Notes: generated from the sequence alone by a model not told the origin. 63,920 nucleotides of DNA from Woronichinia sp035285405 (GCA_035285405.1 JAYKJI010000181.1:1-63920); one strand, 5' to 3'; counted from the stretch's first letter, positions 8,846-15,288 are shown. A program made the numbers and translations.

Positions 8846-9238
8846 TTAATATGGAATTTCATCACCGAAATCTTCACCATTATTTTCAGTAGGAGTGATT
8901 GCAGCTTTCACACTGTAACCTTTCTTACTTTCATAATATTTGCTACGGATTTCATTTAACTCAGTGAGAGGATACCCAAGTGTTTCGGTGATGTATCCCT
9001 TTAAAGCTTCTAAATCCATGCCGTGACAGGGGTGATTTTTCCATTCAGCTTCAAACGCAGCATAAGCAGCAAAACCGCCCTCTTTACCAGCCGGAATATT
9101 GGCTTTATTATCTTGGCGGAACTTAATCCATTTCAAGATTCGCAAACCATCTCGCAACTGAGAAGCGGCACGTTGAGACTTGGTGGGGATTTCGGTAAAT
9201 ACAAATTGAACTTGAGGTTGTTCTTGAACTTTGGCCAT
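8846..9238 (-). CDS. Element protein of unknown function, 130 aa
   Basis: Begins MAKVQEQPQVQFVFTEIP; start chosen because AAGGTAA precedes it, while the 12 extra codons of the open frame run through leader DNA. Contains a helical core (SQRAASQLRDGLRILKWIKF) and an acidic tail (ENNGEDFGDEIPY). Could be a small DNA- or RNA-binding protein judging from the basic centre and acidic C-terminus, but this is only a guess; the family is not recognised. Confidence 0.65.
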   Translation of the reverse strand: MAKVQEQPQVQFVFTEIPTKSQRAASQLRDGLRILKWIKFRQDNKANIPAGKEGGFAAYAAFEAEWKNHPCHGMDLEALKGYITETLGYPLTELNEIRSKYYESKKGYSVKAAITPTENNGEDFGDEIPY

Positions 9239-9272
9239 GATCGTTACCTTGAATGAAAGAAATGAAAAACAC

Positions 9273-9290
9273 ACTCTCCCCTGATAAGGG
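9273..9290 (-). promoter_or_regulatory. Divergent CTATCG-type box, copy 3
   Basis: Minus strand CCCTTATCAGGGGAGAGT, then GTGTTTTTC, 35 bases before the start of the 130-aa gene. One inserted T and one changed base relative to copies 2 and 4. Confidence 0.45.
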
Positions 9291-9437
9291 CCTACACCAG
9301 AGGGCTAAGGTTGTCTCTTTTAAAGACTTCTCGCTAAGTCCGTCATCTCTGTGGGCATAGGAATTGGGGAATGAAAAGCAGGGAAGAAAGTATGGAAAAG
9401 TATGGAAAAGTATCAAAAAGGGTTGCGATCGCTGCAT
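9291..9437. other. Gene-free stretch inside the element
   Basis: The longest gap in the left arm. It carries an 11-base unit (GTATGGAAAA type) repeated two and a half times at about 9390-9413. No gene seen. Confidence 0.5.
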
Positions 9438-9460
9438 AAAAAAAAGCCCCAAAATGGGGC
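9438..9460 (-). terminator. Intrinsic terminator
   Basis: GGCCCCATTTTGGGGC followed by eight T on the minus strand, after the 44-codon gene. Confidence 0.85.
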
Positions 9461-9478
9461 CGATGTCGATGGTCGAGT

Positions 9479-9613
9479 TTAGTCATCGGTCATAATGTCT
9501 TCGAGGTCTGGATATTCAATCTCTTCTTGAGGGATAAAGTCTAGAAGGAAAGGATAGCGATCGAAGGCATTGGGGATAGTTTCAATGATTGTCTCTAATG
9601 TTTCAGGGTTCAT
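9479..9613 (-). CDS. Small acidic element protein, 44 aa
   Basis: MNPETLETIIETIPNAFDRY..., net strongly acidic, ending DLEDIMTDD. Preceded by GGAGAAATCCT and a CTATCG box, followed by a terminator: the same unit structure as its neighbours, which is why it is called although it is short. Very acidic small proteins of viruses often act as inhibitors of host DNA-binding proteins; nothing specific is shown here. Confidence 0.6.
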   Translation of the reverse strand: MNPETLETIIETIPNAFDRYPFLLDFIPQEEIEYPDLEDIMTDD

Positions 9614-9640
9614 AGGATTTCTCCGTGAATAAAAATCACG

Positions 9641-9657
9641 CTCTTTCCCCGATAGGG
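9641..9657 (-). promoter_or_regulatory. CTATCG box, copy 4
   Basis: Minus strand CCCTATCGGGGAAAGAG, then CGTGATTTTT, 27 bases before the start of the 44-codon gene. Confidence 0.6.
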
Positions 9658-9672
9658 ATAGATAAAGGCATT

Positions 9673-9699
9673 AAAAAAAGCCCTGGATTGCTCCAGGAC
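9673..9699 (-). terminator. Intrinsic terminator
   Basis: 8-bp stem GTCCTGGA/TCCAGGGC and seven T on the minus strand, after the 91-codon gene. Confidence 0.85.
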
Positions 9700-9711
9700 T
9701 CTTCTTTTGAC

Positions 9712-9987
9712 TTAGATGGTCTTTAGGAGTTCTCCTACCTCGCTATAGCGATCGTTATCATTCTGGCGATAGCTTCCGTAACCTTGACCTACATACTCTC
9801 CTGAGATAAATAGAGTGCAATGGTGACGGTAAAGGTAGGTTAATTCGCCTAATACCGGCTCAATGACTTCTCGCTCAAACTTGAGCTTTGCACTTAGCCG
9901 CTTGAACGCATTGCCCTCTTGTTGTGGCACTGGCTGTTTGGCCCCAATGCCGTTGTATTTTGGTGGGATGTCGCTGTGGATATACAT
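9712..9987 (-). CDS. Element protein of unknown function, 91 aa
   Basis: MYIHSDIPPKYNGIGAK... The middle reads FEREVIEPVLGELTYLY, followed by HHCTLFISGEYVGQGYGS, alternating polar and hydrophobic residues that suggest a small alpha/beta fold. Stand-alone unit between two terminators, with a CTATCG box 23 bases upstream of the start. Not recognised. Confidence 0.65.
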   Translation of the reverse strand: MYIHSDIPPKYNGIGAKQPVPQQEGNAFKRLSAKLKFEREVIEPVLGELTYLYRHHCTLFISGEYVGQGYGSYRQNDNDRYSEVGELLKTI

Positions 9988-10010
9988 AGGAAGTTAAGAA
10001 AAACAACAAG

Positions 10011-10026
10011 CTCTTTAGCCGATAGG
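10011..10026 (-). promoter_or_regulatory. CTATCG box, copy 5
   Basis: Minus strand CCTATCGGCTAAAGAG, identical to copy 1, and followed by the same TTGTTGTTT tract. Confidence 0.65.
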
Positions 10027-10038
10027 TGCGATCGCCAT

Positions 10039-10067
10039 AAAAAAAGACCCCTCCCGAAGGAGAGGCC
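10039..10067 (-). terminator. Intrinsic terminator
   Basis: GGCCTCTCC-TTCG-GGAGGGGTC with UUCG tetraloop and seven T on the minus strand, directly after the 80-codon gene. Confidence 0.85.
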
Positions 10068-10073
10068 AATTCT

Positions 10074-10316
10074 TTAATAGCTGAATTGAAAAGGTAGAGT
10101 GATGTAATACACTTCACCTTTCTGTTCAACTTCAGTTTCTATCTCTAGGGCTTGCTCAATGCAGCCACAAAACTTGTAAGCAGCTTCTACAGAATTGCAG
10201 AAACAGACAAGCTTGTTCGCATCAGGATTCATTGACCAGATTTGAATCCCGAACGCTTCTGAGAGATAGACAAAATCAGAATCAGCAGACATTTTACGGA
10301 AAGTTTTGATAGCCAT
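10074..10316 (-). CDS. Element protein of unknown function, 80 aa
   Basis: MAIKTFRKMSADSDFVYLSEAFG... with four cysteines in the middle (CFCNSVEAAYKFCGC). Ribosome binding site GGTGAG upstream. The part ANKLVCFCNSVEAAYKF has the same strand-helix pattern (hydrophobic strand, Asn-Ser, helix) as two other element proteins at 10653-10865 and 11190-11459, which hints at a small family within the element. Confidence 0.65.
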   Translation of the reverse strand: MAIKTFRKMSADSDFVYLSEAFGIQIWSMNPDANKLVCFCNSVEAAYKFCGCIEQALEIETEVEQKGEVYYITLPFQFSY

Positions 10317-10341
10317 AGCTACTCACCGAGACTAAAGAACG

Positions 10342-10359
10342 CTTTCTTCAGCCGATAGG
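10342..10359 (-). promoter_or_regulatory. CTATCG box, copy 6
   Basis: Minus strand GCCTATCGGCTGAAGAAA, 25 bases before the start of the 80-codon gene. Confidence 0.6.
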
Positions 10360-10361
10360 CA

Positions 10362-10392
10362 TATATCCCCCCGTAGGGAGGGCTATCAGTGG
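10362..10392 (-). terminator. Possible terminator without T-run
   Basis: Minus strand stem CCCTCCC-TAC-GGGGGG between the 85-codon gene and CTATCG copy 6. It lacks the T-run of its neighbours, so termination is doubtful. Confidence 0.35.
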
Positions 10393-10398
10393 TGATCG

Positions 10399-10656
10399 CT
10401 ATGGTGGGTTTACTAGATTGATTGATAGTTGAACCTCGGCTTTGACTTCGAGTTCTTCAATCTTTTCCTTCCAGTACATTGCTTCCATGTCGTTTTTATT
10501 TAGACAGTTGATTAAATCTCGCTTGAATTGGTCTAGCAGTTCTGGGTTACAGGTATCGTAGGCTTCATCAAGCATTTTAATGAATCCAAATTGCGATTCA
10601 CCGTAAAGCCATGCCCTGACCCTTTCTCCTGTCATATTCCAGCCGTTTTGTCTCAT
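10399..10656 (-). CDS. Element protein of unknown function, 85 aa
   Basis: MRQNGWNMTGERVRAWLYG... predicted mostly helical (LLDQFKRDLINCLNKNDMEA). Its ATG overlaps the stop of the upstream gene (ATGA), so translation is coupled: last gene of the operon that begins at 11459. Not recognised. Confidence 0.65.
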   Translation of the reverse strand: MRQNGWNMTGERVRAWLYGESQFGFIKMLDEAYDTCNPELLDQFKRDLINCLNKNDMEAMYWKEKIEELEVKAEVQLSINLVNPP

Positions 10657-10865
10657 ACTAAGTCCTCCTTACACAGCGATCGATAATGGCTAGGCTTGCC
10701 AGTATCTTTCATGTGCGCGACAACGTACTTAATCGGTTCCGTTTCCGTTATTGCCAGTAACCCATAACTTCCTTTGTTTTTCTCTAGGAAGTCGTTACAG
10801 TCCTTCTCGCTATTGAAGAGGATTGCTGTTGGGTAATGACTCCCGTGATGATGAAATCCCATCAT
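10653..10865 (-). CDS. Element protein, 70 aa, strand-helix family
   Basis: Starts MMGFHHHGSHYP at an ATG that overlaps the stop of the DUF4326 gene (GTATGA). The long open frame reaching 11057 is a shadow of that gene. The segment FNSEKDCNDFLEKNKGSY matches FNSEAEMNEFMEKHPRLY of the 89-aa protein two genes upstream, so the two are paralogues. Function unknown. Confidence 0.65.
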   Translation of the reverse strand: MMGFHHHGSHYPTAILFNSEKDCNDFLEKNKGSYGLLAITETEPIKYVVAHMKDTGKPSHYRSLCKEDLV

Positions 10866-11215
10866 ACTAAGCCCTCCTTGATAAGCCATTGAATGCAGCG
10901 ATCGATTATGTCTCCGTGACAACCTTGAGGCTTGCAGTAGCAGGTCAAAATCACCAGTCGGTTCCTTTTGACTCTGGCTGCAATTTCTAGGATTAGTTCT
11001 ATAGCAGGGGTTTTGGTTCCGTTTGTCCTCCATGCTTTGATTTGTGGCCACAGCCATTTCCTGAACTTCTCTATGACCTCGTTGCGATCACCGTCTTCAC
11101 CGATTTTGAACGGGTTGGCAAGTGCGCTGGCTGTTAAGCCTCTGCCTTCTCTGCCAATATAAATCTTATTTTCACCAAGGAATCCGTATTTAGTTCCGTT
11201 CTGAACGAGAAGCAT
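10862..11215 (-). CDS. DUF4326 family protein
   Basis: 117 residues with the hallmarks of DUF4326: KIYIGREGRGLTASALANPF near the N-terminus, a helix with KFRKWLWPQI, and the C-terminal LVILTCYCKPQGCHGDII with conserved Cys and His. The family is common in phages and plasmids and is biochemically uncharacterised. The gene overlaps the upstream 89-codon gene by 26 bases and the downstream one by 4, in a four-gene operon. Confidence 0.8.
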   Translation of the reverse strand: MLLVQNGTKYGFLGENKIYIGREGRGLTASALANPFKIGEDGDRNEVIEKFRKWLWPQIKAWRTNGTKTPAIELILEIAARVKRNRLVILTCYCKPQGCHGDIIDRCIQWLIKEGLV

Positions 11216-11459
11216 TTATTTCCTCCACAGTTTGTTTGTTTTTCCGAATTAAGTAATCAAGTCCGTCTATGAGTTCGGTTTGACCTTCTCCGACTGTGTA
11301 ATAAAGTCTGGGGTGTTTTTCCATGAATTCATTCATTTCAGCTTCTGAATTAAATTCAGTTTGGCACTGAACAAAGCCGTTTTCTCCTGAATAAAGAACT
11401 TTCCATTTTCCGTTTTCATAGACTGGGGGTTTTGGATAAAAAGAGTAAGTTACCGCCAT
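11190..11459 (-). CDS. Element protein, 89 aa, strand-helix family
   Basis: MAVTYSFYPKPPVYENGKW... contains FNSEAEMNEFMEKHPRLY, shared with the 70-aa protein downstream. First gene of a four-gene operon. Its ribosome binding site (GAGGTAATT) begins directly after the T-run of the upstream terminator, leaving no room for a separate promoter. Confidence 0.65.
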   Translation of the reverse strand: MAVTYSFYPKPPVYENGKWKVLYSGENGFVQCQTEFNSEAEMNEFMEKHPRLYYTVGEGQTELIDGLDYLIRKNKQTVEEINASRSERN

Positions 11460-11468
11460 AATTACCTC

Positions 11469-11492
11469 AAAAAAAAGCTCTCAAGGGAGAGC
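11469..11492 (-). terminator. Terminator abutting the next ribosome binding site
   Basis: Perfect 6-bp stem GCTCTC/GAGAGC, 4-nt loop and eight T on the minus strand; the next gene's GAGG follows immediately and its ATG nine bases later. Confidence 0.85.
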
Positions 11493-11501
11493 CTAAACTA
11501 T

Positions 11502-11921
11502 TTAGGAAAAAGCTTTAGACTTCTTCACCTTTTCTACAATCTCTTCATGAGACATAAATTGAGAATCTATGAAGCTAAAGTAGCGTCCTTCTGTCCAGCA
11601 GTAGATAGAGGTGTAATGAGAAATTGTCATTTCCTCACACTTGAATGTTGTGGCCCCATTCCGACTGCAATAGTCTAGTGGTGGCAATTCGCTTAAAGCT
11701 TCCTCAAAGTCATCCTCAGTGATTTCTACTGGCTCAGTTACATACTTTTTGACAATTTCATCGTCAATCTGCTTAACCGCCTCGTCAAGGTCAATCATGA
11801 CGACAGTAGGATGTTCTTTTCTGAGTTGTTCAAGAGTTTTCTTGTGGATGGCAGTGACCCCATCTCTTTCGATATCAATCAGACTTGTGGAACCTGGAAC
11901 GTAGAAGCAGTTTCTTTTCAT
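11502..11921 (-). CDS. Element protein of unknown function, 139 aa
   Basis: MKRNCFYVPGSTSLIDIERDG... Alternates beta strands (PTVVMIDLDEAVKQID) and acidic helices; the second half contains YCSRNGATTFKCEEMTISHYTSIYCW with three cysteines. Stand-alone unit flanked by intrinsic terminators. Not recognised. Confidence 0.65.
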   Translation of the reverse strand: MKRNCFYVPGSTSLIDIERDGVTAIHKKTLEQLRKEHPTVVMIDLDEAVKQIDDEIVKKYVTEPVEITEDDFEEALSELPPLDYCSRNGATTFKCEEMTISHYTSIYCWTEGRYFSFIDSQFMSHEEIVEKVKKSKAFS

Positions 11922-11944
11922 GGTTGTTTATCTCTATGGTTAAC

Positions 11945-11973
11945 AAAAAAAGCCCCAACATTGCTGTTAGGGC
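11945..11973 (-). terminator. Intrinsic terminator
   Basis: Minus-strand stem GCCCTAAC/GTTGGGGC (8 bp, one G-T), 6-nt loop and seven T. Confidence 0.85.
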
Positions 11974-11995
11974 ATAAGGACAGGACTTGAACAGA

Positions 11996-12367
11996 TTAAT
12001 CAAAGATTAGGTTTGTGCAAATATGCTTGATAGAATCGGCGGACAAACCTCTTACCTTGACTTCGTAAGGATAACCTGAAGTTCGTTTGGAAGGTCGCGC
12101 TACTTCCTCTCCTTTTCGGATGTATCCATTATGTTCGCTAATGACATTATTGAGTTTCTCAATGTCTGTCACTGTGCCATCAGTGCCAATGTAGGTAATG
12201 AAACTAACAAATCCAGATTCCTCGTCCGGCTGTTCGTCCCATCCCCACTGATTACTGAATGTGCCAACGATGCTGACGCGATCGAATAACTCAACGGTTA
12301 CGAAGTTCCCTTCGGGGGAAACCTCTTTAATTGTCCCCTTTATTCCAGCAAAGGTTAAAGTTTCCAT
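11996..12367 (-). CDS. Element protein, probable small beta-barrel, 123 aa
   Basis: METLTFAGIKGTIKEVSPEGNF... The first half (GTIKEV, NFVTVELFDRVSIVGTF) has the alternating pattern of a small beta-barrel (SH3/OB-like). The C-terminal part (YEVKVRGLSADSIKHIC) looks alpha/beta. Starts inside the end of the upstream gene (41-base overlap). Not recognised. Confidence 0.65.
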   Translation of the reverse strand: METLTFAGIKGTIKEVSPEGNFVTVELFDRVSIVGTFSNQWGWDEQPDEESGFVSFITYIGTDGTVTDIEKLNNVISEHNGYIRKGEEVARPSKRTSGYPYEVKVRGLSADSIKHICTNLIFD

Positions 12368-12599
12368 AGCGTGTTAATTCTCCAATTTCAGGGTAGGTTA
12401 ATTCAGTAAGGTTAGAATTTGTGATAGGTATTGGATATTCCCATCCTAGGCAGCGATCGCCCCTATTGTTAACTAAAATGCAATCCGAAACATACAATCC
12501 TGAATTGTCAATTATTGCAATATTGAACTCTTTAGGGATGTCGTAAGGTACATTGTCAAGGTTGACTTTGTAAGGCATATTTTGGATTGATGTGGTCAT
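12327..12599 (-). CDS. Element protein of unknown function, 90 aa
   Basis: MTTSIQNMPYKVNLDNVPYD... rich in beta-type residues and asparagine, with two cysteines. It overlaps the following gene by 41 bases, an unusually long overlap for this element, and the pair is bounded by terminators on both sides. Not recognised. Confidence 0.6.
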   Translation of the reverse strand: MTTSIQNMPYKVNLDNVPYDIPKEFNIAIIDNSGLYVSDCILVNNRGDRCLGWEYPIPITNSNLTELTYPEIGELTRYGNFNLCWNKGDN

Positions 12600-12621
12600 G
12601 GTGTTTTTAGGGTTAGGTTAA

Positions 12622-12651
12622 TAAAAATAGTCCCAACACTAGGTCAGGACT
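12622..12651 (-). terminator. Intrinsic terminator
   Basis: Minus-strand AGTCC...GGGACT stem with a large loop and T-rich tail after the 112-codon gene. Confidence 0.65.
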
Positions 12652-12659
12652 AATATCTC

Positions 12660-12998
12660 TTATGCTGCTTGTGGCGTTTGCATTAATGCTTGAATGAGTT
12701 CTGCCTTCGTGAGATAGGAATAGCGTTTGATTTTGGCTTGACTTGCCAGCTTCTTCAGTTCACGAATGGTTTTATCTTGTAGATTTGGTTGTTGCTGCGT
12801 CTGCTTTGGTTCCCGCTTCTTCGTTTTGGTATCGTCAAACGCGAAATTGATGCTTAATTGGTTTGGGTCAACATATTTCTGCTTTTTCATTTTCTTGGGT
12901 TTCGCTACGATTTCATCAATTGCCTTGGGGCATCGTGGAGCATAAGCAAGTCCGACAATTGCAATATAAGCGAAAATTAGCACGATTAAAGTGTCCAT
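12660..12998 (-). CDS. Membrane-anchored protein with C-terminal Rho_N/SAP-like domain
   Basis: 112 residues. An N-terminal hydrophobic helix (residues 3-20) is followed by a lysine-rich linker (KPKKMKKQK) and a C-terminal helix-turn-helix unit, TIRELKKLASQAKIKRYSYL then TKAELIQALMQ, the pattern of Rho N-terminal or SAP nucleic-acid-binding domains. This predicts a protein that tethers DNA or RNA to the membrane. A similar unit opens the chromosomal DUF4912 protein at 46317-47735. Ribosome binding site GAGGAA lies seven bases upstream of the ATG. Confidence 0.7.
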   Translation of the reverse strand: MDTLIVLIFAYIAIVGLAYAPRCPKAIDEIVAKPKKMKKQKYVDPNQLSINFAFDDTKTKKREPKQTQQQPNLQDKTIRELKKLASQAKIKRYSYLTKAELIQALMQTPQAA

Positions 12999-13014
12999 TA
13001 TTTAATTCCTCAAT

Positions 13015-13029
13015 TTACTAGGGGACAAG
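13015..13029 (-). promoter_or_regulatory. TTACTAGGGGATAAG-type box, copy 1 (one change)
   Basis: Reads TTACTAGGGGACAAG on the plus strand, 17 bases upstream of the 112-codon gene. Confidence 0.5.
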
Positions 13030-13039
13030 TGAATTTGAT

Positions 13040-13053
13040 AGACGATAGTGTTG
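13040..13053 (-). promoter_or_regulatory. CTATCGTCT box, copy 1
   Basis: Minus strand CAACACTATCGTCT; one of four identical 14-mers in the element, 41 bases upstream of the 112-codon gene. Confidence 0.6.
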
Positions 13054-13058
13054 CAATG

Positions 13059-13083
13059 AAAAAGGGCCACATTGCTGTGACCC
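13059..13083 (-). terminator. Intrinsic terminator
   Basis: Minus-strand stem GGGTCAC/GTGGCCC, 6-nt loop and five T, placed between two CTATCGTCT boxes. Confidence 0.75.
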
Positions 13084-13116
13084 CTGAAATTTTCTTTTAA
13101 AAACACCAAAGTTAAG

Positions 13117-13130
13117 AGACGATAGTGTTG
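13117..13130 (-). promoter_or_regulatory. CTATCGTCT box, copy 2
   Basis: Minus strand CAACACTATCGTCT two bases beyond the stop of the 82-codon gene and upstream of a terminator; with copy 1 it brackets the hairpin. Confidence 0.55.
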
Positions 13131-13132
13131 CT

Positions 13133-13381
13133 TTAGCGATCGCTATTTTGATTTTGAACTGCTTCTACTAGCAATTTAATTAAAATAGTAGGCTCTGATT
13201 TACGAAGTTCATCAACGCTCATTCCAATGTCATCGACTATGCCGTGATACCAAATCTCTTCCTTGATAAAAGATACTAGCGATTTGTACATCTGCTCGTA
13301 GTCATGACCATTGAGGTCTAGCTCACCGTGCCTTTCGTAATTACCTTGAATCATTGATTGAACGTTTATCGGGTCAGTCAT
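13133..13381 (-). CDS. Element protein of unknown function, 82 aa
   Basis: MTDPINVQSMIQGNYERHGEL... acidic, mainly helical. Its first four residues (MTDP) match those of the next gene upstream, which may reflect a shared translation start context. Not recognised. Confidence 0.6.
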   Translation of the reverse strand: MTDPINVQSMIQGNYERHGELDLNGHDYEQMYKSLVSFIKEEIWYHGIVDDIGMSVDELRKSEPTILIKLLVEAVQNQNSDR

Positions 13382-13411
13382 AGTTTTCTGGCTGTGTTGA
13401 TGAGTTATTGT

Positions 13412-13621
13412 TTATGGTTTAGTTCTTGGTTGAACTTCGCCTAATTCGGCCAATTTGCCTATGATTTCGCGCATTGCCTGAAATTGCTCTTGTAAAATGT
13501 CAATTTCCTCTTTTTCTGACATGGAAATTACCCAATTCTCTAAAATCTGGGCTATTTCCTGTTCAAGTAGGGGGTTGACTTTTACCGTTATTGTGTCGCC
13601 GTACATTAGTGGATCGGTCAT
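13412..13621 (-). CDS. Coiled-coil element protein, 69 aa
   Basis: MTDPLMYGDTITVKVNPLL... then a long amphipathic helix (EIDILQEQFQAMREIIGKLAE). GGAG lies upstream of the start. The beginning (DTITVKVNPLLEQEIAQIL) resembles ribbon-helix-helix proteins in its strand-then-helix layout, which would fit a small regulator; this is tentative. Confidence 0.6.
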   Translation of the reverse strand: MTDPLMYGDTITVKVNPLLEQEIAQILENWVISMSEKEEIDILQEQFQAMREIIGKLAELGEVQPRTKP

Positions 13622-13650
13622 TTTAATCTCCTTTTGGTGTGGGATGTAGG

Positions 13651-13824
13651 TTATTGGAATGCTTGCCTTACCTCTTCATTGTTTTCTTTAAGCTGTCGAA
13701 ACTTTTGGTCAATGAAGCTTTGCAATTCGGTTATTTGGGAATCGGTCAGGTCTGGATAACCTGGTAGCCTTCCGGCTAAGACCTCAAAAGCGTATTCTTT
13801 AGCAATTTGTTCTCTGTTTAGCAT
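13651..13824 (-). CDS. Small helical element protein, 57 aa
   Basis: MLNREQIAKEYAFEVLAGRL... start chosen at the second ATG, since the six upstream codons fall in the leader hairpin. Its opening, MLNREQIAKEYAFEVL, is similar in style to MLTKEQVQQIKDFL of the 56-aa protein at 14697, and both end in acidic helices. Not recognised. Confidence 0.6.
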   Translation of the reverse strand: MLNREQIAKEYAFEVLAGRLPGYPDLTDSQITELQSFIDQKFRQLKENNEEVRQAFQ

Positions 13825-13873
13825 GATGAAAGAAGCGATCACTTATTGGGCGATCGCTATTACAAGACAAGCT

Positions 13874-14419
13874 TTATGCAATTAGCTGTAGTATTTTAGC
13901 TGCTTCCTCCTTGGTGACGCTTAACTTTAGGTCGATTTCGCTAAAGACCCCAATTTCCTTAACTTTTCTGTAGCCGTAGATGCGATCGGTATGAGGTTCA
14001 AGCTTTGGTTCTAAGCCAGCAATTTCAGCTAATAACTTAATTGTTTCAAGCTTCTCTAATCGTTGGACTTCCCATCGGTTTTGAACTTCAACGGCCCTTT
14101 CAAATTCGGGTAAGTAGTATGGCAATAATCGGCGGTTTATGTCCTTGGCTACCTGTGCGGGGGACTTAGTTACAGCCGCGTTTATCGAATCTACAGCATT
14201 GTGCGAGAGATTTTCCCAGCCATAACTCATCAAAATTTGGAAACAACCTGAGATTTTGATTTTCTTCTCACGTTCGTTCTCGTTCAGGTAGAGTTTAGCC
14301 TGACTGCCTTTCAGACCAATCTCCCCGTGTGAGCCATAGTGACGGTCATCGTGTGAGAGTTTTTCCCATTCTTTTCCAGTGAGTGTGGAAAGCTCTTTTG
14401 CAATTTCTTCGATGTTCAT
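13874..14419 (-). CDS. Largest left-arm element protein, 181 aa
   Basis: MNIEEIAKELSTLTGKEWEK... start chosen here because upstream codons run through the terminator and into the next gene. It has a glycine/histidine-rich beta segment (HDDRHYGSHGEIGLKG) with strands following, then two helical regions. Function unknown. It lies between hairpins made of HIP1 half-sites. Confidence 0.65.
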   Translation of the reverse strand: MNIEEIAKELSTLTGKEWEKLSHDDRHYGSHGEIGLKGSQAKLYLNENEREKKIKISGCFQILMSYGWENLSHNAVDSINAAVTKSPAQVAKDINRRLLPYYLPEFERAVEVQNRWEVQRLEKLETIKLLAEIAGLEPKLEPHTDRIYGYRKVKEIGVFSEIDLKLSVTKEEAAKILQLIA

Positions 14420-14443
14420 GGTTTTAGTTCCTAAATAAAGGTC

Positions 14444-14470
14444 AAAAAAAGCGACCGTTGGGGCGATCGC
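14444..14470 (-). terminator. Intrinsic terminator built on HIP1 sequence
   Basis: Minus-strand GCGATC...GGTCGC stem followed by seven T, after the 57-codon zinc-type gene. Confidence 0.7.
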
Positions 14471-14472
14471 GT

Positions 14473-14646
14473 TCAGTCGATAAAATAGTTGTTTCTGTCT
14501 AGCCATTCTTCGTAAAGAATGTCAGAACCATCGTCATCGTCATCGTCTTCTAGTCCGTGACATTTACCACCGTAGAGCCGATGGGGGAATGGATAAGCAT
14601 CACATCGACAGGTTTTTTGGTTTCGTTTCTGTTTTCGTTTAGGCAT
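14473..14646 (-). CDS. Small Cys/His protein, possible zinc ribbon, 57 aa
   Basis: Found by reading the minus strand between annotated frames. MPKRKQKRNQKTCRCDAYPF... has a basic N-terminus, C-x-C, a central H and a C-H pair (GGKCHGLE), and then an Asp run (EDDDDDDG). Cys and His spacing could bind one zinc ion. The neighbouring longer frame overlaps it but has no start signal. Small basic zinc proteins in viruses usually bind nucleic acid. Confidence 0.6.
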   Translation of the reverse strand: MPKRKQKRNQKTCRCDAYPFPHRLYGGKCHGLEDDDDDDGSDILYEEWLDRNNYFID

Positions 14647-14654
14647 AAGAAAAA

Positions 14655-14677
14655 GCGATCACTTATTAGGCGATCGC
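14655..14677 (-). terminator. HIP1-based hairpin with T-run
   Basis: GCGATC/GATCGC arms with an 11-nt loop, followed by five T on the minus strand after the 56-codon gene. Confidence 0.65.
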
Positions 14678-14680
14678 TTG

Positions 14681-14695
14681 TTACTAGGGGATAAG
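14681..14695 (-). promoter_or_regulatory. TTACTAGGGGATAAG box, copy 2
   Basis: Exact 15-mer just beyond the stop of the 56-codon gene, 34 bases before the zinc-type gene. Confidence 0.5.
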
Positions 14696-14696
14696 G

Positions 14697-14867
14697 TTAA
14701 TAAAAGTCTGAATTGGAAAGGCTTGTCTGACTGTTGGGATTTAGCAGTTCTTCTAGGCTCGTTCCTTCTTTAAGCTGAAGTTCGATTAGCTCTAGAATGT
14801 CTTTGTCTGGTTCTTCCTTTAAGGCTAGAAAATCCTTAATTTGTTGCACTTGCTCTTTGGTTAGCAT
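14697..14867 (-). CDS. Small helical acidic element protein, 56 aa
   Basis: MLTKEQVQQIKDFLALKEEP..., acidic helices ending NSQTSLSNSDFY. Read directly from the minus strand. The TTACTAGGGGATAAG box sits two bases upstream of its ATG. Not recognised. Confidence 0.6.
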   Translation of the reverse strand: MLTKEQVQQIKDFLALKEEPDKDILELIELQLKEGTSLEELLNPNSQTSLSNSDFY

Positions 14868-14869
14868 GA

Positions 14870-14884
14870 TTACTAGGGGATAAG
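14870..14884 (-). promoter_or_regulatory. TTACTAGGGGATAAG box, copy 3
   Basis: Exact 15-mer ending two bases before the ATG of the 56-codon gene; minus strand CTTATCCCCTAGTAA. Confidence 0.55.
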
Positions 14885-14919
14885 TGAAAGTGGTTTATCC
14901 TGTGGGGATTGTCAGTGGT

Positions 14920-15288
14920 TTAATAGACTGAGGTTAAGCTGCGGTTTTTAATAGCGTGAATGGCTTCCTCTTCAGATTCACCGAGATAAGTCCAATTTGG
15001 CTTTTGAGCCTTTCCATTTTTCAACTCGTAGCTGACCAGTGAATACTCATCTTCGTCGTCGATTAAATATTGTTTTTCCCAAAATTCAATCCAGTGAATA
15101 TCGTCAGGGGAAAGATTAAAGTGGGCTAGGACTTGTGGGAAAAGAAATTCAAAGGCGTTGCAAATGCTCATCCCTTCGTCAATGTCTTTTACGAAAATGA
15201 GGTTAGTATCGTCAATCTTGACTAACTTTACCTCACAAGCTGATTTGTCTTTGTGAAATTGGACGTTAAACTCAAATCTTTTGTACAT
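14920..15288 (-). CDS. Element protein of unknown function, 122 aa
   Basis: MYKRFEFNVQFHKDKSACEV... start chosen for the strong TAGGAGCATC before the ATG. Beta-rich first half, then a hydrophobic helix (SICNAFEFLFPQVLAHF) and acidic strands. C-terminal LGESEEEAIHAIKNRSL is a helix. Not recognised. Confidence 0.65.
   Translation of the reverse strand: MYKRFEFNVQFHKDKSACEVKLVKIDDTNLIFVKDIDEGMSICNAFEFLFPQVLAHFNLSPDDIHWIEFWEKQYLIDDEDEYSLVSYELKNGKAQKPNWTYLGESEEEAIHAIKNRSLTSVY

Noticed and set aside
9239..9452. Minus-strand frame of 109 codons across the leader of the 130-aa gene
   Set aside because: Low-complexity hydrophobic translation, covers a promoter box, and has no ribosome binding site.
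10866..11057. Extended start of the 70-aa gene
   Set aside because: This part only shadows the DUF4326 gene; the ATG at 10865 overlaps that gene's stop in the usual coupled way.
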